The position numbers and the translations under genes are program-made. Below are positions 34,355-43,103 of a stretch of 64,000 nucleotides of DNA, in pieces. The stretch is from Nocardioides baculatus (GTDB lineage: Bacteria; Actinomycetota; Actinomycetes; Propionibacteriales; Nocardioidaceae). Every line of letters starts with the position of its first letter. The stretch's first letter is position 1. The DNA is taken from NCBI RefSeq assembly GCF_016735675.1, contig NZ_JAERSG010000005.1, forward strand, positions 1 through 64,000, read 5' to 3'. Below the pieces are notes generated by a model. That model saw only the letters and a program-made list of their open reading frames with translations. It had not been told where the DNA came from and made no database searches.

Positions 34355-34717
34355 CTAGTAGACGAGCGCCTGCACGTCGTCCTCCAGCACCTGCTCGGCG
34401 AACACGGCCGCACCCGCGATCCGTACGCCCTCGCGGAGGTCGCCCTCGGTGATCCCGCGCCGCGCGGCGCACTGCGAGCACACCGTCACCGTCCCGGCGT
34501 CGAGCACGACCGACAGCAGCTGGTCGAGGGGCGTCGCGAGGTCGAGGGCGAACGCCTCCGCCCGTCCCGGGACGCCGAACCACGCCGCCTCGCCGGTGAG
34601 CCACAGCGACACCTCCGCGCCTGCGGCGGCGGCCGCGGCGGCGACCGTGAAGCCCTGGTTGAGGCGCTCGGCCTCCTCTGCTCCGCAGGTGACCTTGACG
34701 ACGAGTGAGCGAGGCAT
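34355..34717 (-). CDS. DsrE family protein
   Basis: A 120-residue DsrE/DsrF-like fold protein: LVVKVTCGAEEAERLNQGF, AGAEVSLWLTGEAAWF, VTVCSQCAARRGI. The cysteine pair in CSQC could serve in sulfur or thiol relay, but DsrE proteins in actinobacteria lack proven roles. It is divergent from the nitrobindin-like gene with 22 bases between start codons. Confidence 0.8.
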   Translation of the reverse strand: MPRSLVVKVTCGAEEAERLNQGFTVAAAAAAAGAEVSLWLTGEAAWFGVPGRAEAFALDLATPLDQLLSVVLDAGTVTVCSQCAARRGITEGDLREGVRIAGAAVFAEQVLEDDVQALVY

Positions 34718-34739
34718 CCGCCCAGACTAGAGTCAGCAC

Positions 34740-35234
34740 ATGCCCTTCGAGCTGCCGGACAACCTGCACCCCAACTGCGGCCCCGTCGCCTGGCTCCTCG
34801 GCACGTGGCGCGGCAACGGCCACGGCGCGTACCCGACGATCGAGTCCTTCCAGTTCGGCCAGGAGCTGATCTTCACCCACGACGGCCGGCCGTTCTTCCA
34901 CTACATGTCGCGCGCGTGGATCGTCGACGAGGACGGCGAGTTCGTCCGCGACGCGGCCATGGAGACGGGCTTCCTGCGCTGCCCCGAGCCCGGCAAGGTC
35001 GAGTTCCTCCTGTCGCACAACATCGGCTTCTCGGAGATCTGGTACGGCGCTGCCGACGCCGGCAAGGTCGAGCTCCACACCGCCGGCGTCTCCTTCACCG
35101 AGACCGCCAAGGAGGTCACGGCCGGGTCGCGGATGTACGGCAACGTGGAGGGCGACCTGCTCTACGCCTACGACATGGCGGCCGTCGGCCAGGAGCTCCA
35201 GCCCCACACCTGGGCGCGCCTCCAGCGAGCATGA
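34740..35234 (+). CDS. Nitrobindin-like heme-binding beta-barrel (FABP-like) protein
   Basis: A 164-residue protein with the signature GTWRGNGHGAYPTI (residues 21-34) and the C-terminal LQPHTWARL whose His is the likely heme ligand. The fold is a ten-stranded barrel related to THAP4/nitrobindin; relatives isomerise peroxynitrite to nitrate. A TAGAGT -10-like hexamer ends six bases before the ATG, so the mRNA is probably leaderless. It overlaps the downstream Fur-family gene by four bases. Confidence 0.87.
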   Translation: MPFELPDNLHPNCGPVAWLLGTWRGNGHGAYPTIESFQFGQELIFTHDGRPFFHYMSRAWIVDEDGEFVRDAAMETGFLRCPEPGKVEFLLSHNIGFSEIWYGAADAGKVELHTAGVSFTETAKEVTAGSRMYGNVEGDLLYAYDMAAVGQELQPHTWARLQRA

Positions 35235-35665
35235 AGACCACCCCCATGAACGACGACCTCGCCACGCGGCTGAAGGAGCAGGGCCTGCGGCTCACCCCGC
35301 AGCGCCAGCTCATCCTGCGCGCCGTCGAGGACCTCCGCCACGCGACGCCCGACGAGGTCCTCGCCCACGTCCGCAGCCAGGTCAGCTCGGTCAACGCCTC
35401 GACGGTCTACCGCACGCTCGAGGTGCTCGAGGAGCTCGGGCTGGTCCGCCACGCGCACCTCAGCGACCGTGCGCCGACCTACCACTCCACCGTCGAGCAC
35501 GAGCACGTCCACGCGGTGTGCCGGCGCTGCGGCACGGTGCGGTCGTACGACCCCGCTGTCGTGCAGCCCGTCGTCGACGCCCTCGCCGCGGACGGGTTCG
35601 TCGTCGACGTCGGCCACCTCGCGATCTTCGGCGAGTGCGCCGAGTGCGGGGCCACGGGCACTTGA
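35231..35665 (+). CDS. Fur family transcriptional regulator
   Basis: A 144-residue regulator. A winged helix (LRLTPQRQLILRAVEDL, NASTVYRTLEVLEELG) precedes the metal-binding dimerisation half with HEHVHAVCRRCG and ECAECG, which carry the structural Zn cysteines and the regulatory histidines. It could be Fur, Zur or PerR-like; the Cys pairs do not settle this. The ATG overlaps the nitrobindin stop; a second ATG five codons on is possible. Pairing with a heme protein hints at peroxide or iron response. Confidence 0.88.
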   Translation: MKTTPMNDDLATRLKEQGLRLTPQRQLILRAVEDLRHATPDEVLAHVRSQVSSVNASTVYRTLEVLEELGLVRHAHLSDRAPTYHSTVEHEHVHAVCRRCGTVRSYDPAVVQPVVDALAADGFVVDVGHLAIFGECAECGATGT

Positions 35666-35716
35666 GTCTCCTGGAGACTCACGGGCCACTGTGGGTCGCG
35701 GCCTAGACTCGGAGGC

Positions 35717-36652
35717 ATGTCCAGCCCCCTCCTCGCCCTCCCCGGCGCCGTCGCCGGCGACGGCATCGACGCCGCGGTCGCCGCGCACTACGGCTCGTTC
35801 AACACCGAGCAGCGGACGCTGGCGCAGGGCGACGGCTTCGTGGACCTGTCCCACCGCGACGTCCTCCGCATCTCCGGGCCCGAGCGGCTGAGCTGGCTGC
35901 ACAACCTCACCACCCAGTACTTCGACGGCCTCGCGCCCGGCACCTGGACGCAGGCCCTCGTGCTGAGCCCGCAGGGCCACGTCGAGCACGCCTTCGCAGG
36001 CGTCGACGACGGTGAGGCATTCACCGCCCACGCCGAGCCCGGCGCGGGTGCGGCCCTCGTCGAGTGGCTCGAGCGGATGAAGTTCATGACCCGCGCCGAG
36101 GTGTCGCTCGTCGACGACCTCGCCGTGATGTGGCGACCGGGTGACGGCGCCGGCCGCTACGACCTCGTGCCCCGCGACAAGCTCGAGGCGTACGCCGAAG
36201 CGGCCGGGCCGGCGGCGGGGCTCTGGGCCTTCGAGGCGCTGCGGATCGAGCGCGGTGAGCCGCGGTTCGGCCTGGACACCGACCACCGGACGATCCCCAA
36301 CGAGGTCGGCTGGATCGGCCCGGCGGTCCACCTCGACAAGGGCTGCTACCGCGGCCAGGAGACGGTGGCGCGGGTCCACACGCTCGGCCGCCCGCCCCGC
36401 CGGCTGGTGCTGCTGCACCTCGACGGCTCCGAGAACCGGCTGCCGCCCGTCGGGTCGCCCGTGTCCCACGACGGTCGCGACATCGGCTTCGTCGGCTCGA
36501 GCGCGCGCCACCACGAGCTCGGCCCGATCGCGCTCGCCCTGGTCAAGCGCAACGTCCCGGTCGACGCGACGCTGACGGTCGACGAGATGCCCGCCGCGCA
36601 GGAGGTCATCGTCGACCCCGAGGTCGGCCTGCACGTCCGCCCCCTTCGCTGA
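35717..36652 (+). CDS. ygfZ: YgfZ/GcvT-domain Fe-S cluster assembly folate-binding protein
   Basis: A 311-residue protein with the diagnostic YgfZ motif KGCYRGQETVAR at about residues 212-223. It resembles the T-protein of glycine cleavage but lacks aminomethyltransferase residues; YgfZ proteins aid repair or assembly of certain Fe-S enzymes with folate. TAGACT at 35704-35709 ends seven bases before the ATG, so the transcript is probably leaderless. It converges on mshD. Confidence 0.92.
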   Translation: MSSPLLALPGAVAGDGIDAAVAAHYGSFNTEQRTLAQGDGFVDLSHRDVLRISGPERLSWLHNLTTQYFDGLAPGTWTQALVLSPQGHVEHAFAGVDDGEAFTAHAEPGAGAALVEWLERMKFMTRAEVSLVDDLAVMWRPGDGAGRYDLVPRDKLEAYAEAAGPAAGLWAFEALRIERGEPRFGLDTDHRTIPNEVGWIGPAVHLDKGCYRGQETVARVHTLGRPPRRLVLLHLDGSENRLPPVGSPVSHDGRDIGFVGSSARHHELGPIALALVKRNVPVDATLTVDEMPAAQEVIVDPEVGLHVRPLR

Positions 36653-36668
36653 GCGCCCGCCCGCCTGG

Positions 36669-37478
36669 TCAGGGGCGGCGGTACTGCACGTGGGTGTCCG
36701 CGTCCGCGTGCCCGAAACCGAGGCGGGAGTAGACGGCCACGGCCGGTGCGTTGTCGGACTCGACGTAGAGCAGCACCTCGTCGACGCCGAGGCCGGCGAG
36801 GTGGTGGAGCCCGGCGAGCGTGAGCAGCCGCCCGAGACCGCGGCCCTGGGCCTGCGGTGAGACGCCGACGACGTACACCTCACCCAGCGCGGCGTCGTGC
36901 TGCTTGGTCCAGTGGAACCCCAGCACCCCCGAGGCGTCCTCCGCCACCAGCAGGCCGGCGGGGTCGAACCACGGCTCGGCCATCCGGCGAGCCAGGTTGT
37001 CGCGGTCCATCGCGCCCTGCTCCGGGTGGCTCGCGAACGCGGCCGCGTTGACCGCGACGATCGCGTCGGCGTCCGCGTCGGTGTAGGACCGGATCCGCAG
37101 GCCCTCGGGGGAGTCGAGCGGCGGCAGCGGCAGCGAGGTGGGGCGCCGCATCACCCAGAGGTCGCGGACCCGCTCCCATCCGTACGCCCTCGCGAGCCGC
37201 GCCGCGGCCGGGTGGTTGCCGTGCGACCACGCGACCAGCGCGCCGTCGTACGACGCCACGCGCTGCAGCAGGTCGCCGCCCACGCCGCGCCCCCGCGAGT
37301 CGGGGTGCACCGCGAGGCTGAGGTCGCCGTCGTGCAGCAGGGTGAAACCGCCGTCCGCGACGGTGACCGTGGCGACGCCGTCGGCGAGCGCCATCCGGGC
37401 AGCCTCGTCGAGCGGCGAGGCGCCGTCAGCGGCCTCGGCGGCGTCCGCGATACGGGTGACCTCGGCGGCGGTGTCCAT
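36669..37478 (-). CDS. mshD: Mycothiol synthase
   Basis: A 269-residue protein with two GNAT acetyltransferase domains. The first has LSLAVHPDSRGRGVGGDLL, the second EVYVVGVSPQAQGRGLGRLLT, both acetyl-CoA loops, and YSRLGF near the end. MshD acetylates the cysteine amine in the final step of mycothiol synthesis, the main thiol buffer of actinobacteria. It follows the GlnR-like gene by 13 bases, the same pairing as in Mycobacterium. Confidence 0.93.
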   Translation of the reverse strand: MDTAAEVTRIADAAEAADGASPLDEAARMALADGVATVTVADGGFTLLHDGDLSLAVHPDSRGRGVGGDLLQRVASYDGALVAWSHGNHPAAARLARAYGWERVRDLWVMRRPTSLPLPPLDSPEGLRIRSYTDADADAIVAVNAAAFASHPEQGAMDRDNLARRMAEPWFDPAGLLVAEDASGVLGFHWTKQHDAALGEVYVVGVSPQAQGRGLGRLLTLAGLHHLAGLGVDEVLLYVESDNAPAVAVYSRLGFGHADADTHVQYRRP

Positions 37479-37491
37479 GGCCCCAACCTAG

Positions 37492-38217
37492 TCAGGCGTC
37501 GGTGCGTGCGGTGCTTCCGGAAGTCTCCGACGACGTCTCGCGCGAGGGCACCACGAAGCGGTAGCCGACGTTGCGGACCGTGCCGATGTGATGCTCGTGC
37601 TCGGTGCCGAGCTTGGCGCGCAGCCGCCGCACGTGCACGTCGACGGTGCGGGTGCCGCCGAAGTAGTCGTAGCCCCAGACCTCCTGCAGCAGCTGCTCGC
37701 GGCTGAAGACGCGGCCGGGGTGCTGGGCGAGGTACTTGAGGAGCTCGAACTCCTTGTAGGTGAGGTCGAGGGGGCGGCCGCCGATGCGGGCCGTGTAGGT
37801 CGCGTCGTCCACGACGACCTCGCCCCGGTGGATCACGTGGGCCGACGGGTCGTCCGCGGCCTCGGCGCCGGCGCGGCCGATCGCCAGCCGGATCCGCGCC
37901 TCGAGCTCGGCCGGCCCGCAGGTGTGGAGCACCACGTCGTCCATGCCCCAGTCGTGCGCGACGACGGCCAGGCCGCCCTCGGTGACGACGAGGAGCACCG
38001 GGGCATCGGCGCCGGTCGTCCGGATGAGCCGGCAGAGGTCACGCGCCGCGGCGAGGTCCTGGCGGCCGTCCACGAGGACCAGGTCGGCTGGGGGAGCGTC
38101 GAGCAACGCGCTGCCCTGGGCGGGCAGGATCTTCACGGTGTGCGAGAGCAGGGCCAGCCCCGGCAGCACCTCCGCCGAGGGCTGGAGCGCGCCCGTCAGC
38201 AGCAGGAGTGCACTCAT
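37492..38217 (-). CDS. glnR: GlnR-like orphan response regulator
   Basis: A 241-residue OmpR-type regulator. The receiver domain has D50 in LVDG but no acidic pocket near residues 8-10 (LLLTGAL), so it is an atypical, probably unphosphorylated receiver, as in GlnR. The winged helix is standard ([33 protein letters not shown]). GlnR controls nitrogen assimilation genes, and its neighbour in mycobacteria is mshD as here. No histidine kinase is adjacent. Confidence 0.8.
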   Translation of the reverse strand: MSALLLLTGALQPSAEVLPGLALLSHTVKILPAQGSALLDAPPADLVLVDGRQDLAAARDLCRLIRTTGADAPVLLVVTEGGLAVVAHDWGMDDVVLHTCGPAELEARIRLAIGRAGAEAADDPSAHVIHRGEVVVDDATYTARIGGRPLDLTYKEFELLKYLAQHPGRVFSREQLLQEVWGYDYFGGTRTVDVHVRRLRAKLGTEHEHHIGTVRNVGYRFVVPSRETSSETSGSTARTDA

Positions 38218-38263
38218 GGCCGGACCTCCTCGGGTGCTGGGGCGATGAGGAAGGATATCCCGC

Positions 38264-38560
38264 ATGGAAGCAGCGAGCGGGCGTGACGGGAGTCGTGAGA
38301 CGGTCACCGTGCGCTACTGGGCAGGAGCCCGCGCCGCCGCGGGCACGGCCGAGGACTCCTTCGACGTCGACGGCGACGTGACCCTGGCCGACGTCGTCTC
38401 GCTCGTGCTCGAGCGCCACCCCGACGACCGGATGTCGCGCACGGTGGCCGTGTGCTCGGTCCTCCTCGGTGACCGCCCGGTCCGCTCGCAGGACCCGGCG
38501 ACCGTGGTCGTGGCACCGGGGTCGGTCGTCGAGCTGCTGCCGCCCTTTGCCGGCGGGTGA
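38264..38560 (+). CDS. MoaD/ThiS family sulfur-carrier protein
   Basis: A 98-residue ubiquitin-like protein ending in PPFAGG; the terminal Gly-Gly is the site of thiocarboxylate formation. [14 protein letters not shown] opens the beta-grasp fold after a 13-residue extension. It may serve molybdopterin, thiamin or another sulfur transfer; no other cofactor gene is adjacent. It is divergent from the glnR-like gene with 46 bases between starts. Confidence 0.82.
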   Translation: MEAASGRDGSRETVTVRYWAGARAAAGTAEDSFDVDGDVTLADVVSLVLERHPDDRMSRTVAVCSVLLGDRPVRSQDPATVVVAPGSVVELLPPFAGG

Positions 38561-38731
38561 GCAAGAAATCCCACGACCCCATGTTTGGGGAGTGACGGGA
38601 GTGGGCCATGATGCTCCCCGTTCGGAGTCCCATGGCTCCGCACGGGGGACGTGCCGGTCGGCGACGCACTGCGTCGTCGTACGGGCTCGCGCGGCCCCCT
38701 GCAGTGATCCGTTCGTCAAGGGGGAAACACC

Positions 38732-40909
38732 ATGCAAGCTGGGTCAGGGGTGCGTTCGCGCCTCGTCTCGGTCGTGGCCGCGGGAGCGCTCGCCACGGCA
38801 GCACTGAGCACCATCTCCGTCGCGCCGGCCAACGCCGCCGTGATGGTCAGCGGCAGCACCATCGATGCTGCCGGCAACTACGTCGACGGCACGATCACCG
38901 TCTTCACCAGCGCCGGCGACGAGGTCGGCTCCTACGACACGCAGGCGGGCACGTTCGACATCCCGCTCAACGACGGTGGCTACAAGCTCGAGTTCTCCAA
39001 CTCGCTGTTCAACAACGACTACGTCACCGAGTACTACCGCGACAAGGTCGACCTCGCCACGGCCGACGTCGTCACGGTCGCGGGTGCCGCCCAGACTCTG
39101 GCCCCGTGGACCATCGAGCGCCGCCCCAATGTCGTCGGCGCGGTCCGCACCAACGACGGCCGCGTGGTCCGGCAGGGCTACGTCGAGGCGTACGACGCCA
39201 CGACCGGAAGCCAGATCGGCAGTGCGCCGATCGACCGTTCCGGCGCGTTCCGGGTGCCCGTCTACACGAGCGCGGCGTCCGTCAAGGTCTTCGTCCGCGG
39301 CACCGACCCGTCGACCGGGAAGTCCCTCGCCAGTGAGTGGTACAACGACAAGGCGACGTTCGCGAGCGCCGATGCCGTGACGCCCACCTCCGCCGGCGCC
39401 GACATCGGCGTCGTGTCGCTCGCACCCGCCGGGTCGATCTCGGGCCGGGTCACCAACGAAGCAGGCGCGCCCCTCTACCGCGTCGAGGCGTGCGCGAGCG
39501 CCAGCAACAGCGGCAACACGTGCGACTTCACCGACTCGAACGGCGTGTACACGATCGAGGGCGCGGGCACCGGCGACAACATCGTCTCCTTCGAGGACCC
39601 GATCGGTGAATTCACCGGTGAGTACTGGAACAACGTGCCGCTGAACTCCAGCACGTCGCCCAACGTCGTCACGGTCGCTCCCGGCCAGGCCGTGACCGGC
39701 GTCGACGCGGCCCTCGCGGCCGCTCCCGCCGCCGCCCCGCAGGGTGTCGACGTCAGCGGCACGGTCCGCGACGAGCTCGGCAACCTCGGTGTGGGCTACG
39801 AGATCAACCTCTGGGACACCCCAGCCGACCCGAAGTCCGCCAAGGTCGTCGCCTCGACCGTGAGCAGCCGGACCGGCCAGTACTACTTCACCCAGCTCGA
39901 CAAGGTCCCCGGCGAGACGGAGTTCAAGATCCAGGTCGTGGGCGAGAGCCCGCGCGAGGACGGCGACTTCGCCCGTCGTACGACGTGGTCGGGCAACAAG
40001 GTCGGCTACAACACCGCAGCTCCTGTCGGCGTGGCGCCGAGCACGCTCGACGTCGTCCTGCCCGTCGCGGGCGGCGTGAGCGGCGCTGTCACCAGCGAGG
40101 CCGGCGGCCGTCCCGACGGCGCGGGAGTCACCTTCTTCGACGCCGGCAAGGACGACAGCTTCGCCGACGAGATCCTCGGCGATGGCTCGTACGACCAGCG
40201 CTCGCTGTGGGCCGGCACCTACACGGTGCGATTCTCGGCCACCGACCACGTCACGCAGTGGTGGAAGAACGCGACCCCCGACGAGGCGGTCACCATCACC
40301 GTGAAGCCGGGCCAGATGGTCACGGGGATCTCCGCGGTGCTGAGCAAGCAGGTCAAGGCGATCGAGCGGCCCGAGGTCAAGGGCGGCGCGTGGGTCGGCA
40401 AGACCGTCCGCCTCGACGAGGGCGCGTGGAACACCGAGGACACCTCGCGGTTCACCTACGAGTGGCTGGTCGGCAGCACCGTCGTGGGCACCGGTCCGTC
40501 GTTCAAGGTGACCAAGAAGCTCCTCGGCAAGAAGCTCATCGGTCGCGTCACCAACGACGCCGGCTTCGCCCAGGGGCAGGCCGTCACGAAGTCGACCCCC
40601 AAGGTCGGCTACCAGCCCAAGGTGAAGGCCAAGGTCTCGAAGAAGTCCGCGGCGATCACGCTGAAGGTGAAGCCGCTCAAGGCCAAGAAGGTCAAGGCCA
40701 CCGTGAAGGTGTTCGAGATCGTCGGCACCAAGAAGAACGGTGACGACAAGCTCAAGAAGCTCGGCAAGGGCAAGATCGCCAACGGCAAGGGCGTCGTCCG
40801 CTTCACGAAGGCGCTCGGCAAGGGCAAGCACAAGCTCGTCTTCACCGTGAAGGGCAAGGGCAAGGTCGGTTCTGGCGACATCCAGAAGAAGGTCAAGCTC
40901 AAGCGCTGA
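38732..40909 (+). CDS. Large secreted protein with carboxypeptidase-regulatory-like repeats and Lys-rich tail
   Basis: A 725-residue exported protein. The signal peptide ends near ANAA (about residue 35). The body holds about five or six CnaB/carboxypeptidase-regulatory-like units, each with a motif like EYYRDK, EWYNDK, EYWNN or QWWKN followed by a short AxxVTV stretch. The last 150 residues are a Lys-rich module (KVKAKVSKKSAAITLKVKPL and similar) that may bind anionic wall polymers. No LPXTG is present. AGGGGG precedes the ATG. It is probably a cell-envelope protein; function unknown. Confidence 0.75.
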   Translation: MQAGSGVRSRLVSVVAAGALATAALSTISVAPANAAVMVSGSTIDAAGNYVDGTITVFTSAGDEVGSYDTQAGTFDIPLNDGGYKLEFSNSLFNNDYVTEYYRDKVDLATADVVTVAGAAQTLAPWTIERRPNVVGAVRTNDGRVVRQGYVEAYDATTGSQIGSAPIDRSGAFRVPVYTSAASVKVFVRGTDPSTGKSLASEWYNDKATFASADAVTPTSAGADIGVVSLAPAGSISGRVTNEAGAPLYRVEACASASNSGNTCDFTDSNGVYTIEGAGTGDNIVSFEDPIGEFTGEYWNNVPLNSSTSPNVVTVAPGQAVTGVDAALAAAPAAAPQGVDVSGTVRDELGNLGVGYEINLWDTPADPKSAKVVASTVSSRTGQYYFTQLDKVPGETEFKIQVVGESPREDGDFARRTTWSGNKVGYNTAAPVGVAPSTLDVVLPVAGGVSGAVTSEAGGRPDGAGVTFFDAGKDDSFADEILGDGSYDQRSLWAGTYTVRFSATDHVTQWWKNATPDEAVTITVKPGQMVTGISAVLSKQVKAIERPEVKGGAWVGKTVRLDEGAWNTEDTSRFTYEWLVGSTVVGTGPSFKVTKKLLGKKLIGRVTNDAGFAQGQAVTKSTPKVGYQPKVKAKVSKKSAAITLKVKPLKAKKVKATVKVFEIVGTKKNGDDKLKKLGKGKIANGKGVVRFTKALGKGKHKLVFTVKGKGKVGSGDIQKKVKLKR

Positions 40910-40940
40910 TCAGCGCTCCGCGCTCGCCCAGAGCGACACA

Positions 40941-40976
40941 CGACGGCCCCTGCGGGAACACCCGCGGGGGCCGTCG
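40941..40976 (+). terminator. Strong hairpin terminator
   Basis: CGACGGCCCCTGCGGG pairs with CCCGCGGGGGCCGTCG over 16 bp with one G-T pair and an AACA loop. It is 31 bases after the secreted protein gene and fourteen before the thioredoxin gene, so it separates the two. Confidence 0.88.
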
Positions 40977-40990
40977 GCGTTGGAGGCTGC

Positions 40991-41449
40991 ATGACCTCCG
41001 GAGCCTGGATCGCCGTCACGGCCGTTGCGCTGGCGCTCGCGTTCGGGCTGTGGCGGCTCGCCACCGACGGTCGTTTCCGCGGCACCCACGCCGTACGCCG
41101 TTCCGGGGCTGTCGCTCCTCCCGACGACGCACCCGCCGAGCGGCCCGCTGCCGACCTGGTCGCCGCGCTGGGCGAGCCCTTGGGGGACCGGGCCACGCTG
41201 CTCCAGTTCTCCAGCGCCTTCTGCGCGCCCTGCCGGGCGACGCGCCGCGTGCTCGCCGAGGTCGCCAGTCTGGTCGACGGGGTGGCGCACGTGGAGGTCG
41301 ACGCCGAGCACCACCTCGACGCGACCCGGGCCCTGTCGATCCTGCGTACGCCCACGACGGTCGTCCTCGACGCGACCGGCGCCGAGGTCACTCGAGCGAC
41401 CGGAGCGCCTACGCGCGACCAGGTCCTGAGCGCACTGGCACGTCTGTGA
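40991..41449 (+). CDS. Membrane-anchored thioredoxin-like protein
   Basis: A 152-residue protein. One N-terminal transmembrane helix (about 5-22) precedes a thioredoxin fold with the active site CAPC (residues about 79-82) and the cis-proline region RTPTTVVLD. The topology cannot be settled by eye; it may reduce or oxidise cell-envelope thiols or act on the cytoplasmic face. It directly precedes a cysteine-sensing leader region and the DUF4395-SseA-DUF1416 operon, all part of thiol/sulfur metabolism. Confidence 0.85.
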   Translation: MTSGAWIAVTAVALALAFGLWRLATDGRFRGTHAVRRSGAVAPPDDAPAERPAADLVAALGEPLGDRATLLQFSSAFCAPCRATRRVLAEVASLVDGVAHVEVDAEHHLDATRALSILRTPTTVVLDATGAEVTRATGAPTRDQVLSALARL

Positions 41450-41513
41450 TCTCACGATGTGGATGGAGTGACCACATGACGAGACAGCGCGCGGATCGTC
41501 GCCCGGAGTCGCC

Positions 41514-41519
41514 TACTGT
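41514..41519 (+). promoter_or_regulatory. -10 element of a leaderless promoter
   Basis: TACTGT ends seven bases before the ATG of the leader peptide at 41527, so transcription should begin at or next to the start codon. No clear -35 was seen. Confidence 0.55.
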
Positions 41520-41526
41520 CGTCCGC

Positions 41527-41604
41527 ATGTCCTCGACCATGCTCACCAAGCGCCGCGCAGTGGACCACTGCCGCGTGCGCTCGGCGCTGTGTCGAATGTC
41601 GTAG
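41527..41604 (+). CDS. Sulfur-operon leader peptide
   Basis: A 25-residue peptide rich in Arg with two Cys: it contains RRAVDHCRVRSALCRMS at its C-terminus. The pattern RxVDxxRVxSAxC is the one seen in actinobacterial putative leader peptides upstream of sulfur genes. It is probably translated from a leaderless mRNA. Ribosome stalling at cysteine codons when cysteine is scarce would alter folding of the downstream hairpins; that mechanism is inferred by analogy with cysteine-responsive attenuators in mycobacteria. Confidence 0.72.
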   Translation: MSSTMLTKRRAVDHCRVRSALCRMS

Positions 41605-41631
41605 CGGTCCCGCCGCTCAACTGAGCCATAA

Positions 41632-41701
41632 AGTCCATGTAATTACTGGACTATGCTCCACGGTGGGATCCAGCGCCGGGCCACGCCCCGGCGTGCCCGG
41701 C
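41632..41701 (+). promoter_or_regulatory. Candidate attenuator: two hairpins between leader peptide and DUF4395
   Basis: The first stem is AGTCCA/TGGACT around GTAATTAC (41632-41652), unusually AT-rich for this genome. The second is GCCGGGCCACGCC (41675-41687) with GGCGTGCCCGGC (41690-41701), one bulged base, followed by CCTTGTG, and resembles a terminator. The two could alternate depending on ribosome position on the leader peptide. Confidence 0.55.
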
Positions 41702-41733
41702 CCTTGTGCTGCGCCGACCACCTCAGGAGAGAC

Positions 41734-42207
41734 ATGACCACGACCGCATCGCCCCACGCCGGGTCCGGCGTCGACCGCCCCGTCCGCGGCGTCGACCCGC
41801 GCGGCCCGCAGCTCGCGGCCGGCATCACCGCGGTGGTGCTGGTCGCCGTCCTGCTGCTGCCGCAGCCCGCCGCGACGGTGCTGCTCGCCGTGCAGGCGGT
41901 CCTGTTCGGGATCGGCGCGGTGCGTGGCGTACAGGCCACCCCGCACGCCTGGCTGTTCCGTACGTTCGTCCGCCCGCGGCTGGCGCCGCCCGCCGAGCTG
42001 GAGGCGCCTGAGCCGCCGCGCTTCGCCCAGGGGGTCGGCCTGGCCTTCACGCTCGTCGGGCTGGTCGCCTTCCTGGCTGGCGCGGGCCTCGTCGCCCAGG
42101 TCGCCGTGGGTGCCGCACTCGTCGCCGCCCTGCTCAACGCCGTCTTCGCCTTCTGCCTGGGATGCGAGGTCTACCTGCTCATCCGCCGCGTCATCGCAAC
42201 CGCTTGA
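41734..42207 (+). CDS. DUF4395 membrane protein
   Basis: A 157-residue protein with about four hydrophobic helices in two pairs. The FCLGCEVYLLIRR end has two cysteines spaced like a redox or sulfur-binding site. DUF4395 proteins are commonly found before thiosulfate sulfurtransferase genes in actinobacteria and may move a sulfur compound. AGGAGAG precedes the ATG. It is the first gene after the attenuator. Confidence 0.85.
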   Translation: MTTTASPHAGSGVDRPVRGVDPRGPQLAAGITAVVLVAVLLLPQPAATVLLAVQAVLFGIGAVRGVQATPHAWLFRTFVRPRLAPPAELEAPEPPRFAQGVGLAFTLVGLVAFLAGAGLVAQVAVGAALVAALLNAVFAFCLGCEVYLLIRRVIATA

Positions 42208-42248
42208 TCGACACCTGACTGTTCACCACCACAAGGAGCACACCCACC

Positions 42249-43103
42249 ATGAGCCGCGAGAACACGCTCGTCACCGCCCAGTGGGTCGAGGACAACCTCG
42301 ACACCGATGGCATCGTCCTCATCGAGGTCGACGAGGACACCACCGCCTACGACAAGGGCCACATCCGGGGAGCCATCAAGCTCGACTGGACCACCGACCT
42401 CCAGGACCAGGTCCGCCGTGACTTCGTCAACAAGGAGCAGTTCGAGGCCCTCCTCTCCGAGCGCGGCGTCTCCAACGACGACACCGTCGTGCTCTACGGC
42501 GGCAACAACAACTGGTTCGCCGCCTACGCCTACTGGTACTTCAAGCTCTACGGCCACTCCGACGTCAAGCTGCTCGACGGTGGCCGCAAGAAGTGGGAGC
42601 TCGACTCCCGCGAGCTGACCGACGCGCTGCCGTCGCGCGCCACCACGTCGTACACCGCGACCGAGCAGGACGCCTCGATCCGTGCCTTCCGTGACGAGGT
42701 CGTCGCGGCCATCGGAACGCAGAACCTGGTCGACGTGCGCAGCCCTGACGAGTACGCCGGCCGGCTGCTCGCCCCGGCCCACCTTCCGCAGGAGCAGGCC
42801 CAGCGCGCCGGCCACATCCCCACCTCGGTCAACGTGCCGTGGAGCAAGAACGCCAACGACGACGGCACCTTCAAGTCCGACGACGAGCTGGCCGCCCTCT
42901 ACGACGAGGTCGGATTCGACACCGAGAAGGACACCATCGCCCTGTGCCGCATCGGTGAGCGCTCGTCGCTCACCTGGTTCGTGCTGACCGAGCTGCTGGG
43001 CCGCAAGAACGTCAAGAACTACGACGGCTCGTGGACCGAGTACGGCTCGCTGGTCGGCGTCCCCGTCGCCCTCGGCGACGAGCCCGGCAAGGCGGACGCC
43101 TGA
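42249..43103 (+). CDS. sseA: Thiosulfate/3-mercaptopyruvate sulfurtransferase (rhodanese)
   Basis: A 284-residue tandem-rhodanese protein. The catalytic Cys is C233 in CRIGERSS, and the inactive first domain has DKGHIRGAIKLDW. It transfers sulfane sulfur from thiosulfate or mercaptopyruvate to acceptors. The stop overlaps the next ATG (TGATG), and the gene lies in the DUF4395-sseA-DUF1416 operon. Confidence 0.93.
   Translation: MSRENTLVTAQWVEDNLDTDGIVLIEVDEDTTAYDKGHIRGAIKLDWTTDLQDQVRRDFVNKEQFEALLSERGVSNDDTVVLYGGNNNWFAAYAYWYFKLYGHSDVKLLDGGRKKWELDSRELTDALPSRATTSYTATEQDASIRAFRDEVVAAIGTQNLVDVRSPDEYAGRLLAPAHLPQEQAQRAGHIPTSVNVPWSKNANDDGTFKSDDELAALYDEVGFDTEKDTIALCRIGERSSLTWFVLTELLGRKNVKNYDGSWTEYGSLVGVPVALGDEPGKADA

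Noticed and set aside
32105..34708. An 867-codon open frame on the plus strand opposite ppk1 and the DsrE gene
   Set aside because: It is antisense to a clear polyphosphate kinase and has the repetitive charged composition typical of high-GC shadow frames; no domain is recognisable.
36346..36609. Small frames opposite ygfZ and mshD as possible antisense genes
   Set aside because: No start signals or conserved features; they follow from codon bias on the opposite strand.
41476..41604. A longer form of the sulfur leader peptide starting at 41476
   Set aside because: The -10 element at 41514-41519 and the match to known leader peptides support the start at 41527; a start at 41476 would precede the promoter.
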